Origin: Pseudomonadota bacterium
GTDB taxonomy: Bacteria; Desulfobacterota; Desulfobulbia; Desulfobulbales; JAGXFP01
Assembly: GCA_030673265.1 (NCBI GenBank)
Contig: DAOVJK010000185.1
Span: forward strand, 1-6,316
Direction of reading: 5' to 3'
Length of the DNA: 6,316 nt
This document shows, piece by piece, positions 1-5,490 of this stretch. Position 1 is the first letter of the stretch. Each line of letters starts with the position of its first letter. Made by a program: the position numbers and the translations under genes. The notes beneath the pieces were generated by a model. It searched no databases and was not told where the DNA came from. It was given only the letters and a program-made list of their open reading frames with translations.

Positions 1-2
1 AA

Positions 3-101
3 AGGTTGAAGAGAATGGCCTACGGTTATAAGGATGTTACGTACTTTCTATTGAAAATTCACCAACACTGCGGTCTTCTCAATCCAAGGCTTTCAACTTA
101 A
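3..101 (+). pseudogene. ISL3-type transposase, C-terminal end (partial, window edge)
   Basis: An open frame enters from the left edge and stops with TAA at 99-101, giving 32 residues that include RMAYGYKD, YFLLKIHQHCG and a final NPRLST. The pattern (R/K)(M/I)A(Y/F)GY.D..YF.LKI..hcG is, from memory, the typical C-terminus of ISL3-family DDE transposases. Whether the rest of the gene is intact cannot be seen. One extra T at 98-99 may have created the stop: without it the frame would run a few residues further before TGA. No convincing terminal inverted repeat was found just downstream; 112-130 only loosely resembles the end seen at 5609-5635. Another fragment of the same family lies at 5446-5635 on the other strand, so the two remnants bracket the minus-strand gene cluster. 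Confidence 0.6.
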
Positions 102-253
102 ATACGAATGAACCAAGATTTTTTGCTTTATCAAGTTCTTCCGATTGGGGCAGAAAATGGGTTTGGCTTAGAGTGCCCTTTTTCTATCAAAAAGTGGTCT
201 CTAAGGCTCAAAAACACCTATTATTCGGACATATATCAAATATATTCAGACAC

Positions 254-273
254 TTAGCTTGGTCTGACCCCAG
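254..273 (+). repeat. REP-like repeat, diverged copy of the Y1 element end
   Basis: This 20-base stretch (TTAGCTTGGTCTGACCCCAG) matches the right end of the REP-associated transposase element at 5426-5445 at 17 of 20 positions; the three differences are substitutions. No transposase sequence lies beside it, so it looks like a solitary, decayed end or REP-type unit. It lies about 75 bp past the stop codon of the last gene of the cluster. Confidence 0.6.
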
Positions 274-279
274 CGGTTC

Positions 280-310
280 TTATTTTGTTTCTTTTGTTTA
301 TTTTGTTTCT
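280..310. repeat. 13-bp direct repeat, T-rich
   Basis: TTATTTTGTTTCT occurs at 280-292 and again exactly at 298-310, an 18-bp period. On the strand of the gene cluster this is a purine-rich AAACAAAATAA tract in the 3' region after the last gene. No hairpin is apparent. It may simply be low-complexity sequence beside the REP-like unit. Confidence 0.5.
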
Positions 311-346
311 CTGCTGAATCACGCGAATTTAATCCCAGAACAGTAC

Positions 347-799
347 TCAACATCCCTCAAGGGCTTTCTTCACCATGCTGGGTTTCATGAGGATGGAGGC
401 GGTTGTATTTGATGAAACGTCCTTGAACAGGACCTCGCCATGAATCTCGCCTTTTTTAAGAATCGGGGGGCTGATCTTCATAACCATTTCCAGAATCCCT
501 GAAGGGACCGAGGAAAGCAACCACTTGGCAACACCCTTTTTCTGGTCGTAATTGGTTATGGGATGTGAAGATTCGATTATCTCCGACCCGGGAAGGATCT
601 GCTGGGTAATGAGCACCGCCGACGGGGCGGGGAGCGGGATGATAATCTGCCACCGGATATGATTGCCGCGGGGCTGCAGATATTTTGCGGAAACAGCTGT
701 ACCGGCGACCGCAGGTACAGCTGCGAAGATCGCTACGATCAGTAATATGCCGATTGTCTGGAGCATATCTCTGTTGATCATCTTCATTGTGGTCAGCAT
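347..799 (-). CDS. Secreted single-domain protein with C-terminal EGC tail (paralogue of the protein at 2889-3347)
   Basis: A 150-residue exported protein of unknown function. Residues 1-32 form a Sec signal peptide (hydrophobic LLIVAIFAAV, AVA cleavage site before Gly33). The rest is one beta-rich domain: AKYLQPRG near residue 38, then QQILPGSEI, GVAKWL, KKGEIHGEVLFKD and NTTASI(L)MKP. It closely matches the protein at 2889-3347 along its whole mature length and more distantly the periplasmic domain of the regulator at 3362-4297. It ends Leu-Glu-Gly-Cys (GAG GGA TGT TGA), and that Cys is the only cysteine in the protein. The start codon at 799 overlaps the upstream VWA stop as ATGCTGA, which suggests translational coupling, but GGAAGG abuts it directly. 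The ATG at 787 (146 aa, beginning MKMINRDM) is a real alternative. Start 799 was chosen because it gives the same signal-peptide length as the paralogue. Confidence 0.85.
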   Translation of the reverse strand: MLTTMKMINRDMLQTIGILLIVAIFAAVPAVAGTAVSAKYLQPRGNHIRWQIIIPLPAPSAVLITQQILPGSEIIESSHPITNYDQKKGVAKWLLSSVPSGILEMVMKISPPILKKGEIHGEVLFKDVSSNTTASILMKPSMVKKALEGC

Positions 800-2142
800 C
801 CTTCCAAAGCGTATATTTTATACTTTACCCTTTTCTGAACCTCCCGCAGTTTACTGCCGCGCGGGTGATGTTTCAGGTTTGTTGCGTATTTCTCGATGGA
901 CTTCTTCTCCCTGGCAAGGCGATCGGTCGTCAGCGGGGCTTCTGCCAGCCGTTTTTCGATTGCGGCCAGCACCTTTACGGCTTCCTCGGTATTGCCACGG
1001 TCAACTGCCATTGCCGCCAGCCGCCTTGCTTCATTGACTGCAAAGATATATACGCGTTCGATCACTTGATCGTTTTTCCCCATATTTATCTGGCTGCGAT
1101 CAGTCATGGCGTTAAGGTATACCGGCCTGGTAATCGCCCTGCCCTTTTTCTGACCTGGTATCGCATACCGCAGGCTGACCTTGGCGATGTTGTGCTCACC
1201 TTCAGCCAGTTCGGGGATATCTAGATGGAGCATATAGCGCCGCCGTTCACCGACGGAAAGTTCACCGACGTTGTACTCAATCGTTCGGTCACGTTCTTCA
1301 TACCTGTTGCCGATAATCTTACGGATCCCGATCTTCGCTGAAAGTTCAACTCTCAGGATGATATTTGAAGCGAGCAGGGTCTGCATGGCTGAAAACTCTC
1401 TGGCCATAATATCCGGGATCCGGGAGGGCCGATCGATATAGTAATACATGCCACCTCCATCGATGGCCAACGTGGTCATCAGGTCTTCGTTAAATCCGGT
1501 TCCAACCCCCATGGTTGACAGCGCCATTCCTTCTTCATAGTTTCCGCCGGTGATCCTCGACAACTCCTGCACTGAGGTGATGCCCCTGTTGGCAAGTCCG
1601 TCGGACAGCAGAATCACTCGTTTTATACAGTTGCTTTGCAGCCCGATGTTGATCTCCCGGTATCCAGCCAGCAGGCCAGCACCCAGATTCGTCGAACCTC
1701 TTGGGTAAAGACTGTTTATCCTGTCGAACAGAAAGGCCTTGTCTCTGGCCGGTTGCATAGGAATAATCACTTCTGCCCTGTCATCATAGGCAATTAATGC
1801 CATACTGTCCCGGCCCCGCAGCCGTTCGACTATTGACCGGGCAGCATCCTTGACGAATGCCATCTTGCCTTCACTTTGCATTGACCCGGACCGGTCGATT
1901 ACCAGAGCAATTTTCATCGGTGGTAAAGCGGTCGCGTCAAGGTAGTCCGCATCCTCTGGGGCCTGTAAAAGGATCTCCATCGCTCTTTCCCCCTCCGCTC
2001 CGGCCCGGACATTCACATTATCAATCCTTATGCTCATTGATACATCCGGAATCTTGCTGCCGAAAGCCGAGGGCGAGAGGAAAAGTCCCACACTGCCCAT
2101 AAACATGATATTGATAGTCAGGATCGCTAAGTGTTGCCTCAT
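793..2142 (-). CDS. Secreted VWA-domain protein with complete MIDAS and C-terminal EGC tail
   Basis: A 449-residue exported protein. Residues 1-28 are a signal peptide (SPSAFG before Ser29). The VWA domain runs from about residue 76 to 260. Its metal-ion-dependent adhesion site looks complete: DRSGS gives Asp83, Ser85 and Ser87; Thr151 lies in RGSTNLG; Asp181 lies in LLSDGLANRG. The style (MGVGTGFNEDLMTTLA, GGGMYYYID, REFSAMQTLLA) is that of bacterial VWA proteins often named Ca-activated chloride channel homologues. That name does not imply a channel; such domains bind protein partners through a divalent cation. A beta-rich middle (about 265-345) precedes a charged, probably helical C-terminus (about 355-445) and the tail Ala-Leu-Glu-Gly-Cys (GAA GGA TGC TGA). 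The only other cysteine is Cys172. The start has a strong AGGAGGG seven bases upstream. The last codons contain the start of the next gene (7-base overlap). Confidence 0.9.
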   Translation of the reverse strand: MRQHLAILTINIMFMGSVGLFLSPSAFGSKIPDVSMSIRIDNVNVRAGAEGERAMEILLQAPEDADYLDATALPPMKIALVIDRSGSMQSEGKMAFVKDAARSIVERLRGRDSMALIAYDDRAEVIIPMQPARDKAFLFDRINSLYPRGSTNLGAGLLAGYREINIGLQSNCIKRVILLSDGLANRGITSVQELSRITGGNYEEGMALSTMGVGTGFNEDLMTTLAIDGGGMYYYIDRPSRIPDIMAREFSAMQTLLASNIILRVELSAKIGIRKIIGNRYEERDRTIEYNVGELSVGERRRYMLHLDIPELAEGEHNIAKVSLRYAIPGQKKGRAITRPVYLNAMTDRSQINMGKNDQVIERVYIFAVNEARRLAAMAVDRGNTEEAVKVLAAIEKRLAEAPLTTDRLAREKKSIEKYATNLKHHPRGSKLREVQKRVKYKIYALEGC

Positions 2143-2236
2143 CTGTCTCCCTCCTGTTGGTTTCGGTGGTTATTACCTTCTGACATTCCCAGATCCAGCG
2201 CTTGTGGCATGCAACCAAGCCTGTCACCCTTCGGTA

Positions 2237-2479
2237 TCAACAGCCTTCAATCTTAATACGCAACTTAAGCTTCTGGGGATCGAAACTGACCTTGTCTCCA
2301 ACCTTGAACTTATCCTTACCGGTTGGGACCTGGACATGTTCAGCTTTGCCCTTCTTAATGGTTACTTGCTCCCCGGTTACTCCGACAACCTCAAAACCTT
2401 GTAGGTAGCCGCCATAACTGACAGAAGTCAGCCCCAGAACCAAAGCCGTTATCAAAGCGATCATCGTAGTTCTCTTCAT
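2237..2479 (-). CDS. Small secreted beta-rich protein with C-terminal EGC tail
   Basis: An 80-residue exported protein of no family I can name with confidence. Residues 1-23 are a clear signal peptide (MKRTTMIALITALVLGL, SYG before Gly24). The mature part of about 57 residues alternates strands and turns (FEVVGVTGEQVTI, then KFKVGDKVSFDP, then LKLRIKI), like small OB- or SH3-like barrels found in many short periplasmic proteins. It ends Ile-Glu-Gly-Cys (GAA GGC TGT TGA), with no other cysteine. The ATG at 2479 is chosen because GGAGGG lies just upstream; a GTG at 2494 in the same frame is itself part of that ribosome binding site. The gene starts its own stretch after a probable terminator (2618-2667) and a hairpin (2518-2536), and is followed 94 bases later by the VWA gene. 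Confidence 0.8.
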   Translation of the reverse strand: MKRTTMIALITALVLGLTSVSYGGYLQGFEVVGVTGEQVTIKKGKAEHVQVPTGKDKFKVGDKVSFDPQKLKLRIKIEGC

Positions 2480-2517
2480 GTTTTGTCCCTCCACGTTATT
2501 TTTACTGCGTTCCTGCC

Positions 2518-2536
2518 TTTCCTGGTTTTCAGGAAA
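2518..2536 (-). promoter_or_regulatory. Hairpin in the 5' region of the small EGC gene
   Basis: TTTCCTG and CAGGAAA form a perfect 7-bp stem with a 5-base loop, flanked on both sides by CCTGCC on the plus strand. It ends about 38 bases upstream of the ATG at 2479 and does not overlap the Shine-Dalgarno. It could be an RNA structure or an operator for a dimeric regulator such as the HTH protein of this cluster; the sequence does not decide. Confidence 0.4.
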
Positions 2537-2617
2537 CCTGCCATAACTATCTTGCTCAGGTTCTTGCCGCCGGAAAGACAGCCTTCTTTTAACTTCAGGG
2601 TAAGCTGTCGGGAGTCA

Positions 2618-2667
2618 GAAAAAAATAGACATCGGGCTACGAACGCAGTTTTGCGGCTAGATGTCTA
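2618..2667 (-). terminator. Probable Rho-independent terminator or attenuator between the two EGC transcription blocks
   Basis: Read on the minus strand, TAGACATC (from 2667) pairs perfectly with GATGTCTA (to 2626) and is followed at once by seven T residues. The 26-base interior holds a second 4-bp stem, CGCA/TGCG, with a four-base loop. Outer stem plus T run is the layout of an intrinsic terminator, although the outer stem is AT-rich and the loop is longer than usual. It lies about 220 bases after the stop of the secreted paralogue at 2889 and about 140 bases before the small EGC gene. It would end the regulator transcript or act as an attenuator. Confidence 0.5.
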
Positions 2668-2888
2668 CCCATGTCTGGTTCTAAAAAAGGGAAATCAAGG
2701 TGAGAGGTTCGTGTTTTACACCGGCCAGATCGATTACGTGCCGAATCAGACAGTTTTTGCGGGGACGTCCCTTGAAATACGGGGTCTCGATGAGTACGCG
2801 ACCGTAGAAAGAGAATGTGAAAGGAGGGGATGGTAATTTATACGCAGAAGTGGCAGAAACGCCTAAATCGGCTATTGGCCAAGCAGAG
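2668..2888. other. Intergenic stretch without a supported gene
   Basis: About 220 bases between the stop of the secreted protein at 2889 and the terminator-like hairpin. Both strands have open stretches (plus strand up to a stop near 2836; minus strand from about 2885 to 2697), but neither has a recognisable domain together with a start and ribosome binding site. A perfect 10-bp palindrome GGGACGTCCC lies at 2762-2771. An AAAGGAGGGGATG at 2820-2832 (+) looks like a ribosome binding site, but its ATG opens only a 20-codon frame. Confidence 0.4.
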
Positions 2889-3347
2889 CTAACAGCCTTC
2901 GACAGCCTTTCTTTTTACCGCAGTGGGCTTCATGAAAATCGAAGCCGTGGTGTTTCTGGATTCATCCTTGAACATGACCTCGCCATGAATCTCACCTTTT
3001 TTGCGGATCGGTTTGCTGATGGTCATCTTCATCTCCAGAGTTCCCGGGGAAATCGAAGTTAAGAGCCACTTGGCAATGCCGGATTCCTGATCGTAGGAAC
3101 TCAAGGGATGCGATAGATCAAGGATTTCTGAACCAGGCAGAATATACTGGGTAACAATGATAGCGGCCGGCGGGGGTGAAGGAACTTGAATTTTCCAGAT
3201 GATATGTCTGCCTCTCGGCTGCAGGTATCGAGCATAAATAGAGGTACCGGCGTGGGCGGCTACGGAAGCACAGACAACAATAAACAGGAGTATGGCAAAG
3301 ACACGTAACATGCTTCTGTAAGGCTTTTGAACGACAACAAAATTCAT
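2889..3347 (-). CDS. Secreted single-domain protein with C-terminal EGC tail
   Basis: A 152-residue exported protein. Residues 1-33 form a signal peptide (FAILLFIVVCASVAAHA, cleaved before Gly34). The mature part is a single beta domain: ARYLQPRG (39-46), a proline-rich strand pair PSPPPAAIIV (56-65), YILPGSEIL (68-76), IAKWLL (91-96), then KKGEIHGEVMFKD (116-128). It ends Ala-Val-Glu-Gly-Cys (GTC GAA GGC TGT TAG). The tail cysteine is the only one after signal cleavage. The order of motifs matches the periplasmic domain of the upstream regulator (LP-type turn, then KW, then F.G/HGE...F), so I place it in the same domain family, which elsewhere occurs next to dockerin-like EF-hands. The start at 3347 follows GAGGTGG by seven bases and lies 14 bases after the regulator stop, so the two genes are almost certainly one operon. 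Confidence 0.87.
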   Translation of the reverse strand: MNFVVVQKPYRSMLRVFAILLFIVVCASVAAHAGTSIYARYLQPRGRHIIWKIQVPSPPPAAIIVTQYILPGSEILDLSHPLSSYDQESGIAKWLLTSISPGTLEMKMTISKPIRKKGEIHGEVMFKDESRNTTASIFMKPTAVKRKAVEGC

Positions 3348-3361
3348 CCTGCCACCTCTTT

Positions 3362-4297
3362 CTATTTTCCGATCTGGTATTGATTGGTTTTTTGATCCCA
3401 ACTGTAGCTCCCTGCGGACCAGATCTGTCTGATAAGGTCCATATCCACCCCAAGATCCCGCAATAACTCAGCCGAACTGAAGGCTGTGAGAATTTCCTCG
3501 TCATTGATGATACCATCAACATTGGCATCCACCCAGTGATGGTTGGATATGGTCAACTCGCTGTTCCCCTGAATGTGCTGTTCTAAGCCGGAGGCATTGT
3601 CTGCCTTGATTCGGCCCGTAAAGGTAATATCAACTGATTTCTGCAAGTCAGCCGAAGTCACGACCAGATAGGCCAGAAAAAAGGGGGACGACAGCCGGGA
3701 ATTGCCGATCCATTTGACCGTATTGGTCCCGGAATCAAAAGCCGCAACCTCTGGTTGACCGCGGAGGACGGTAAAATTTATCGGGAGTTTCTCTTCCATG
3801 ATGAAAGCAAAGGGTTGTGCGCCACTCGATTCGACGCGGACAACAACCGGGAACGGCTGCCCGGGGGCAATATGTTTGGGCAAGAATCTGGTTGCGGTAA
3901 CTGTAAAGACCTTCTGCCGACTACTGAGGATCAGCATCCCTCCGGCAACTATGGCAAGGATGATCACTAAAACGATCGGGAACAATCGTTTTCGCCATCT
4001 TCGGTCCTCTGCCGAGCTCCCGCCGGAAATACGATTTCCACCGGGTTGCCCTGCCCCGGAATCGAGCAGTTCTTCCGGGGTGACATCAAGTGCTTCCGCC
4101 AGTTTTTCAACGTTCTCCCATTTGACTGTGGGATACCTGCCATTCTCCCACCTGGAAACAGTGTCGGTTGTAACACTCAGGAAGGTGGCGACGTACAGCT
4201 GGGTCAGTCCTTTCGACTCACGAATGAACTTTATCTTGCCTCCGTCAACACTGACACGGGATACAGGGCTACGGAGTATTTGATCCTTAATGCTCAT
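3362..4297 (-). CDS. Membrane-tethered HTH (Cro/CI-type) regulator with periplasmic beta domain and EF-hand/dockerin-like loop
   Basis: A 311-residue one-component regulator. Residues 19-79 are an HTH_3/XRE domain (LTQLYVATFL, then the recognition helix around TTDTVSRWENGRYP). A glycine-rich linker and basic RRWRKR precede one membrane helix at 105-124, placing the N-terminus in the cytoplasm and the rest in the periplasm. Residues 130-235 are a beta domain (FLP, APGQPFPVVVRV, EEKLP, NTVKWIG, FTGRI) of the type found with dockerin-like modules. Residues 257-268 fit an EF-hand calcium loop: D257, N259, D261, G262, E268. A short helical tail with QIWSAGSYSWD closes the protein. No EGC tail. The start at 4297 (MSIKDQIL) has a weak ribosome binding site (TTTGGA); an upstream in-frame ATG would add an implausible hydrophobic leader. 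It probably controls the genes behind it. Confidence 0.88.
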   Translation of the reverse strand: MSIKDQILRSPVSRVSVDGGKIKFIRESKGLTQLYVATFLSVTTDTVSRWENGRYPTVKWENVEKLAEALDVTPEELLDSGAGQPGGNRISGGSSAEDRRWRKRLFPIVLVIILAIVAGGMLILSSRQKVFTVTATRFLPKHIAPGQPFPVVVRVESSGAQPFAFIMEEKLPINFTVLRGQPEVAAFDSGTNTVKWIGNSRLSSPFFLAYLVVTSADLQKSVDITFTGRIKADNASGLEQHIQGNSELTISNHHWVDANVDGIINDEEILTAFSSAELLRDLGVDMDLIRQIWSAGSYSWDQKTNQYQIGK

Positions 4298-4407
4298 TAT
4301 CCAAATAGTACTTCTGGTGGATTTATAATTAGTTACCGCTAGGCTTCTTCCTGTATAACGAATAAACAGTCGCAATCTAACCGACAAAAGAAGAATCAGC
4401 AATGAGC

Positions 4408-4438
4408 GATATACTTAAGAAGTAAGCAGTCATGTCAA
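4408..4438 (-). promoter_or_regulatory. Candidate promoter for the regulator operon
   Basis: On the minus strand a perfect TTGACA (-35, at 4438-4433) is followed after 19 bases by TATATC (4413-4408), about 110 bases upstream of the regulator ATG. The spacer is longer than the preferred 17 and the -10 is imperfect, so this is a weak call. The interval 4298-4506 holds no gene on either strand. It also contains an imperfect inverted pair TTGACCCC/GGGGTTAA at about 4452-4495. Confidence 0.3.
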
Positions 4439-4520
4439 ACAGCGGCCAACATTGACCCCTTTCAGCGCGAAACACACTACCTTGTTCGGGGTTAATGCGG
4501 GTAGACGGGGTCGGGCCACG

Positions 4521-5325
4521 CTAACTAGCTGATATTCGAGAAGAAGTATCCCAAGAATATGTGTTTAACGGCCCTGTAATAACATTTTTGCCATCAAAAA
4601 CGTTATTATAGGTTCCCATCTCTTCTCGTAACTGAAGCTCTCCATCACTTTCAAGAATTCTTCGCCATTTTGCCAAAACAACCAGTTTGCTTTGTATCCC
4701 CTCAAGAAAACTTTCACTTCCCACGGCTATACTTGCAGTCCATTGAGCTTGCCGGGAGTTGTTAACTTTATTAAAGAGTCATTCACTAATTCCTGCTGTG
4801 CCATCCGCAACTCATCATAACTTGGAAACCAGCTAAGTTCCGAAAGTTTTTGATGTTCAATAAGCACACTCTTCTTGCGGGGTTTCTGGATTTCTTTAAA
4901 GCCACAGAATGCCCCTTCCGATGGAGGAGAAGCAACACCGGCATCGACCATATTCAAATCTATATATACAATACACCCCAGCAAATGATGCCCCGTCTCT
5001 ACTGCTGTTGCATGATACCGATCTTCCCAGAAAGACTCTTTCCGTTTTTTCCTACGATTGTATTCCTGGCCTATTCGACCGGCAACCAGCTTGATTGATT
5101 CGGGGATTACTTCTCTCCCTTTTTCATCTTGGACAAGTAAATGGATATGGTTGGAAGTCACTGTGTAATTAAGGATTCTCAGACCATAGCGGCGTTTCGC
5201 TTCAAAAAGCCATTGCCCTAATCTCAGCCGATCTTTTTTCAGCTTGAGAAGGAAATCTCTTTTGTGGCATCGATGGGTGATATGCCATATTTGACCTGAA
5301 ACACAATGTCTTTTGCTCTAGCCAT
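4521..5325 (-). pseudogene. REP-associated (IS200/IS605-like, Y1) transposase, two frameshifts
   Basis: Joined across frames this encodes about 268 residues of a TnpA-REP single-strand transposase. It starts MARAK at 5325; the expected continuation RHCVSGQIWHITHRCHKR follows only after a -1 shift, in the AAAA run of GCAAAAGACAT (a likely lost A). The middle frame holds the HUH motif in NHIHLLV, a candidate catalytic tyrosine in GQEYN, and FWEDRYHATAV and YIDLNMVDAGV, both typical of the family. Near 4745-4765 the frame changes again: NSRQAQWTASIAVGSESF and the family-typical ending NTYSWDTSS lie in another frame than the preceding residues, which otherwise stop at 4727. The gene is probably dead unless frameshifting or sequencing error is involved; any active copies would be elsewhere. 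Confidence 0.8.
4573..4612. repeat. 18-bp hairpin near the left end of the Y1 element
   Basis: Arms 4573-4590 and 4595-4612 pair at 16 of 18 positions around the loop CCAT. The structure lies inside the last 30 codons of the transposase gene. A relative of the same motif (AAAACGTCATTACAGG) lies at 5362-5377 outside the coding region near the other end, which fits a role as a transposase recognition structure rather than a coding constraint. Confidence 0.55.
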
Positions 5326-5354
5326 GAGTTATATAGATCTATATTTGCTTTTTT

Positions 5355-5396
5355 GGCCTTAAAAACGTCATTACAGGCCCAGAAAAGGCCTTTTTT
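5355..5396 (+). terminator. Hairpin with T run near the right end of the Y1 element
   Basis: GGCC at 5377-5380 region and at 5387-5390 can pair around CAGAAAA, or GGCCTT (5355-5360) can pair with AAGGCC (5385-5390); TTTTTT follows at 5391-5396. It could terminate plus-strand transcription entering the element, or serve as transposase-recognised end structure. The short stem makes this a weak call. Confidence 0.3.
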
Positions 5397-5445
5397 ACAA
5401 GATGATTACTAGTGATTTAAGACGGTTAGCGTGGCCCGACCCCAG

Positions 5446-5490
5446 AGCATCAGAGCATTGAATCCGATTCAGTATAGATTTGACTAGCAT
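5446..5490 (-). pseudogene. ISL3-type transposase, N-terminal fragment interrupted by the Y1 element
   Basis: An ATG at 5490 is preceded by a strong AAGGAG and encodes MLVKSILNRIQ, which I recognise as the usual opening of ISL3-family transposases in deltaproteobacteria. After about 12 codons the frame runs into the Y1 element end at 5443. The sequence beyond the other end of the Y1 element (below 4507) does not obviously continue the transposase, so the rest of the gene appears lost rather than just split. Recognition rests on a short match and memory of the family. Confidence 0.5.

Larger units (their letters stand above)
4507..5443 (-). mobile_element. REP-associated Y1 transposase element with 19-bp terminal inverted repeats
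   Basis: GGGGTCGGGCCACGCTAAC at 4507-4525 is the exact reverse complement of 5425-5443. The two ends enclose a single transposase-derived gene on the minus strand, giving an element of 937 bp. The transposase stop codon (TAG, 4521-4523) lies inside the left repeat. Subterminal copies of the motif AAAACGT.ATTA.AGG occur near both ends (4597-4612 and 5362-5377), and an inverted copy at 4573-4590 forms a hairpin with the first. Such structured ends are what TnpA-REP (RAYT) enzymes recognise. A diverged solitary copy of the end lies at 254-273. Confidence 0.75.

Noticed and set aside
245..349. Small coding frame on the minus strand starting inside the last gene's stop (ATG TTG A...)
   Set aside because: About 35 codons of low-complexity Lys/Asn/Gln ending just past the REP-like repeat; no separate ribosome binding site beyond the overlapping purines and no known relatives.
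663..1224. Plus-strand frames opposite the VWA gene
   Set aside because: They lie antisense to a well-supported gene with signal peptide and MIDAS motifs; no domain or ribosome binding site supports them.
2483..2836. Plus-strand open frame of 117 codons over the intergenic region
   Set aside because: Its first part lies antisense to the small gene's leader, it has no ribosome binding site or recognisable domain, and it spans the terminator-like hairpin.
347..3347. EGC tails as a by-product of Shine-Dalgarno plus start codon (GGAAGGATG type) of a following gene
   Set aside because: It could apply to the VWA end at 793. The ends at 2237 (GGC TGT TGA) and 2889 (GGC TGT TAG) contain no ATG, and the next genes start 94 bases or several hundred bases later.
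3755..4342. Plus-strand frames opposite the HTH regulator
   Set aside because: Antisense to a gene with clear HTH, membrane helix and EF-hand motifs; the residue composition is that of shadow frames.
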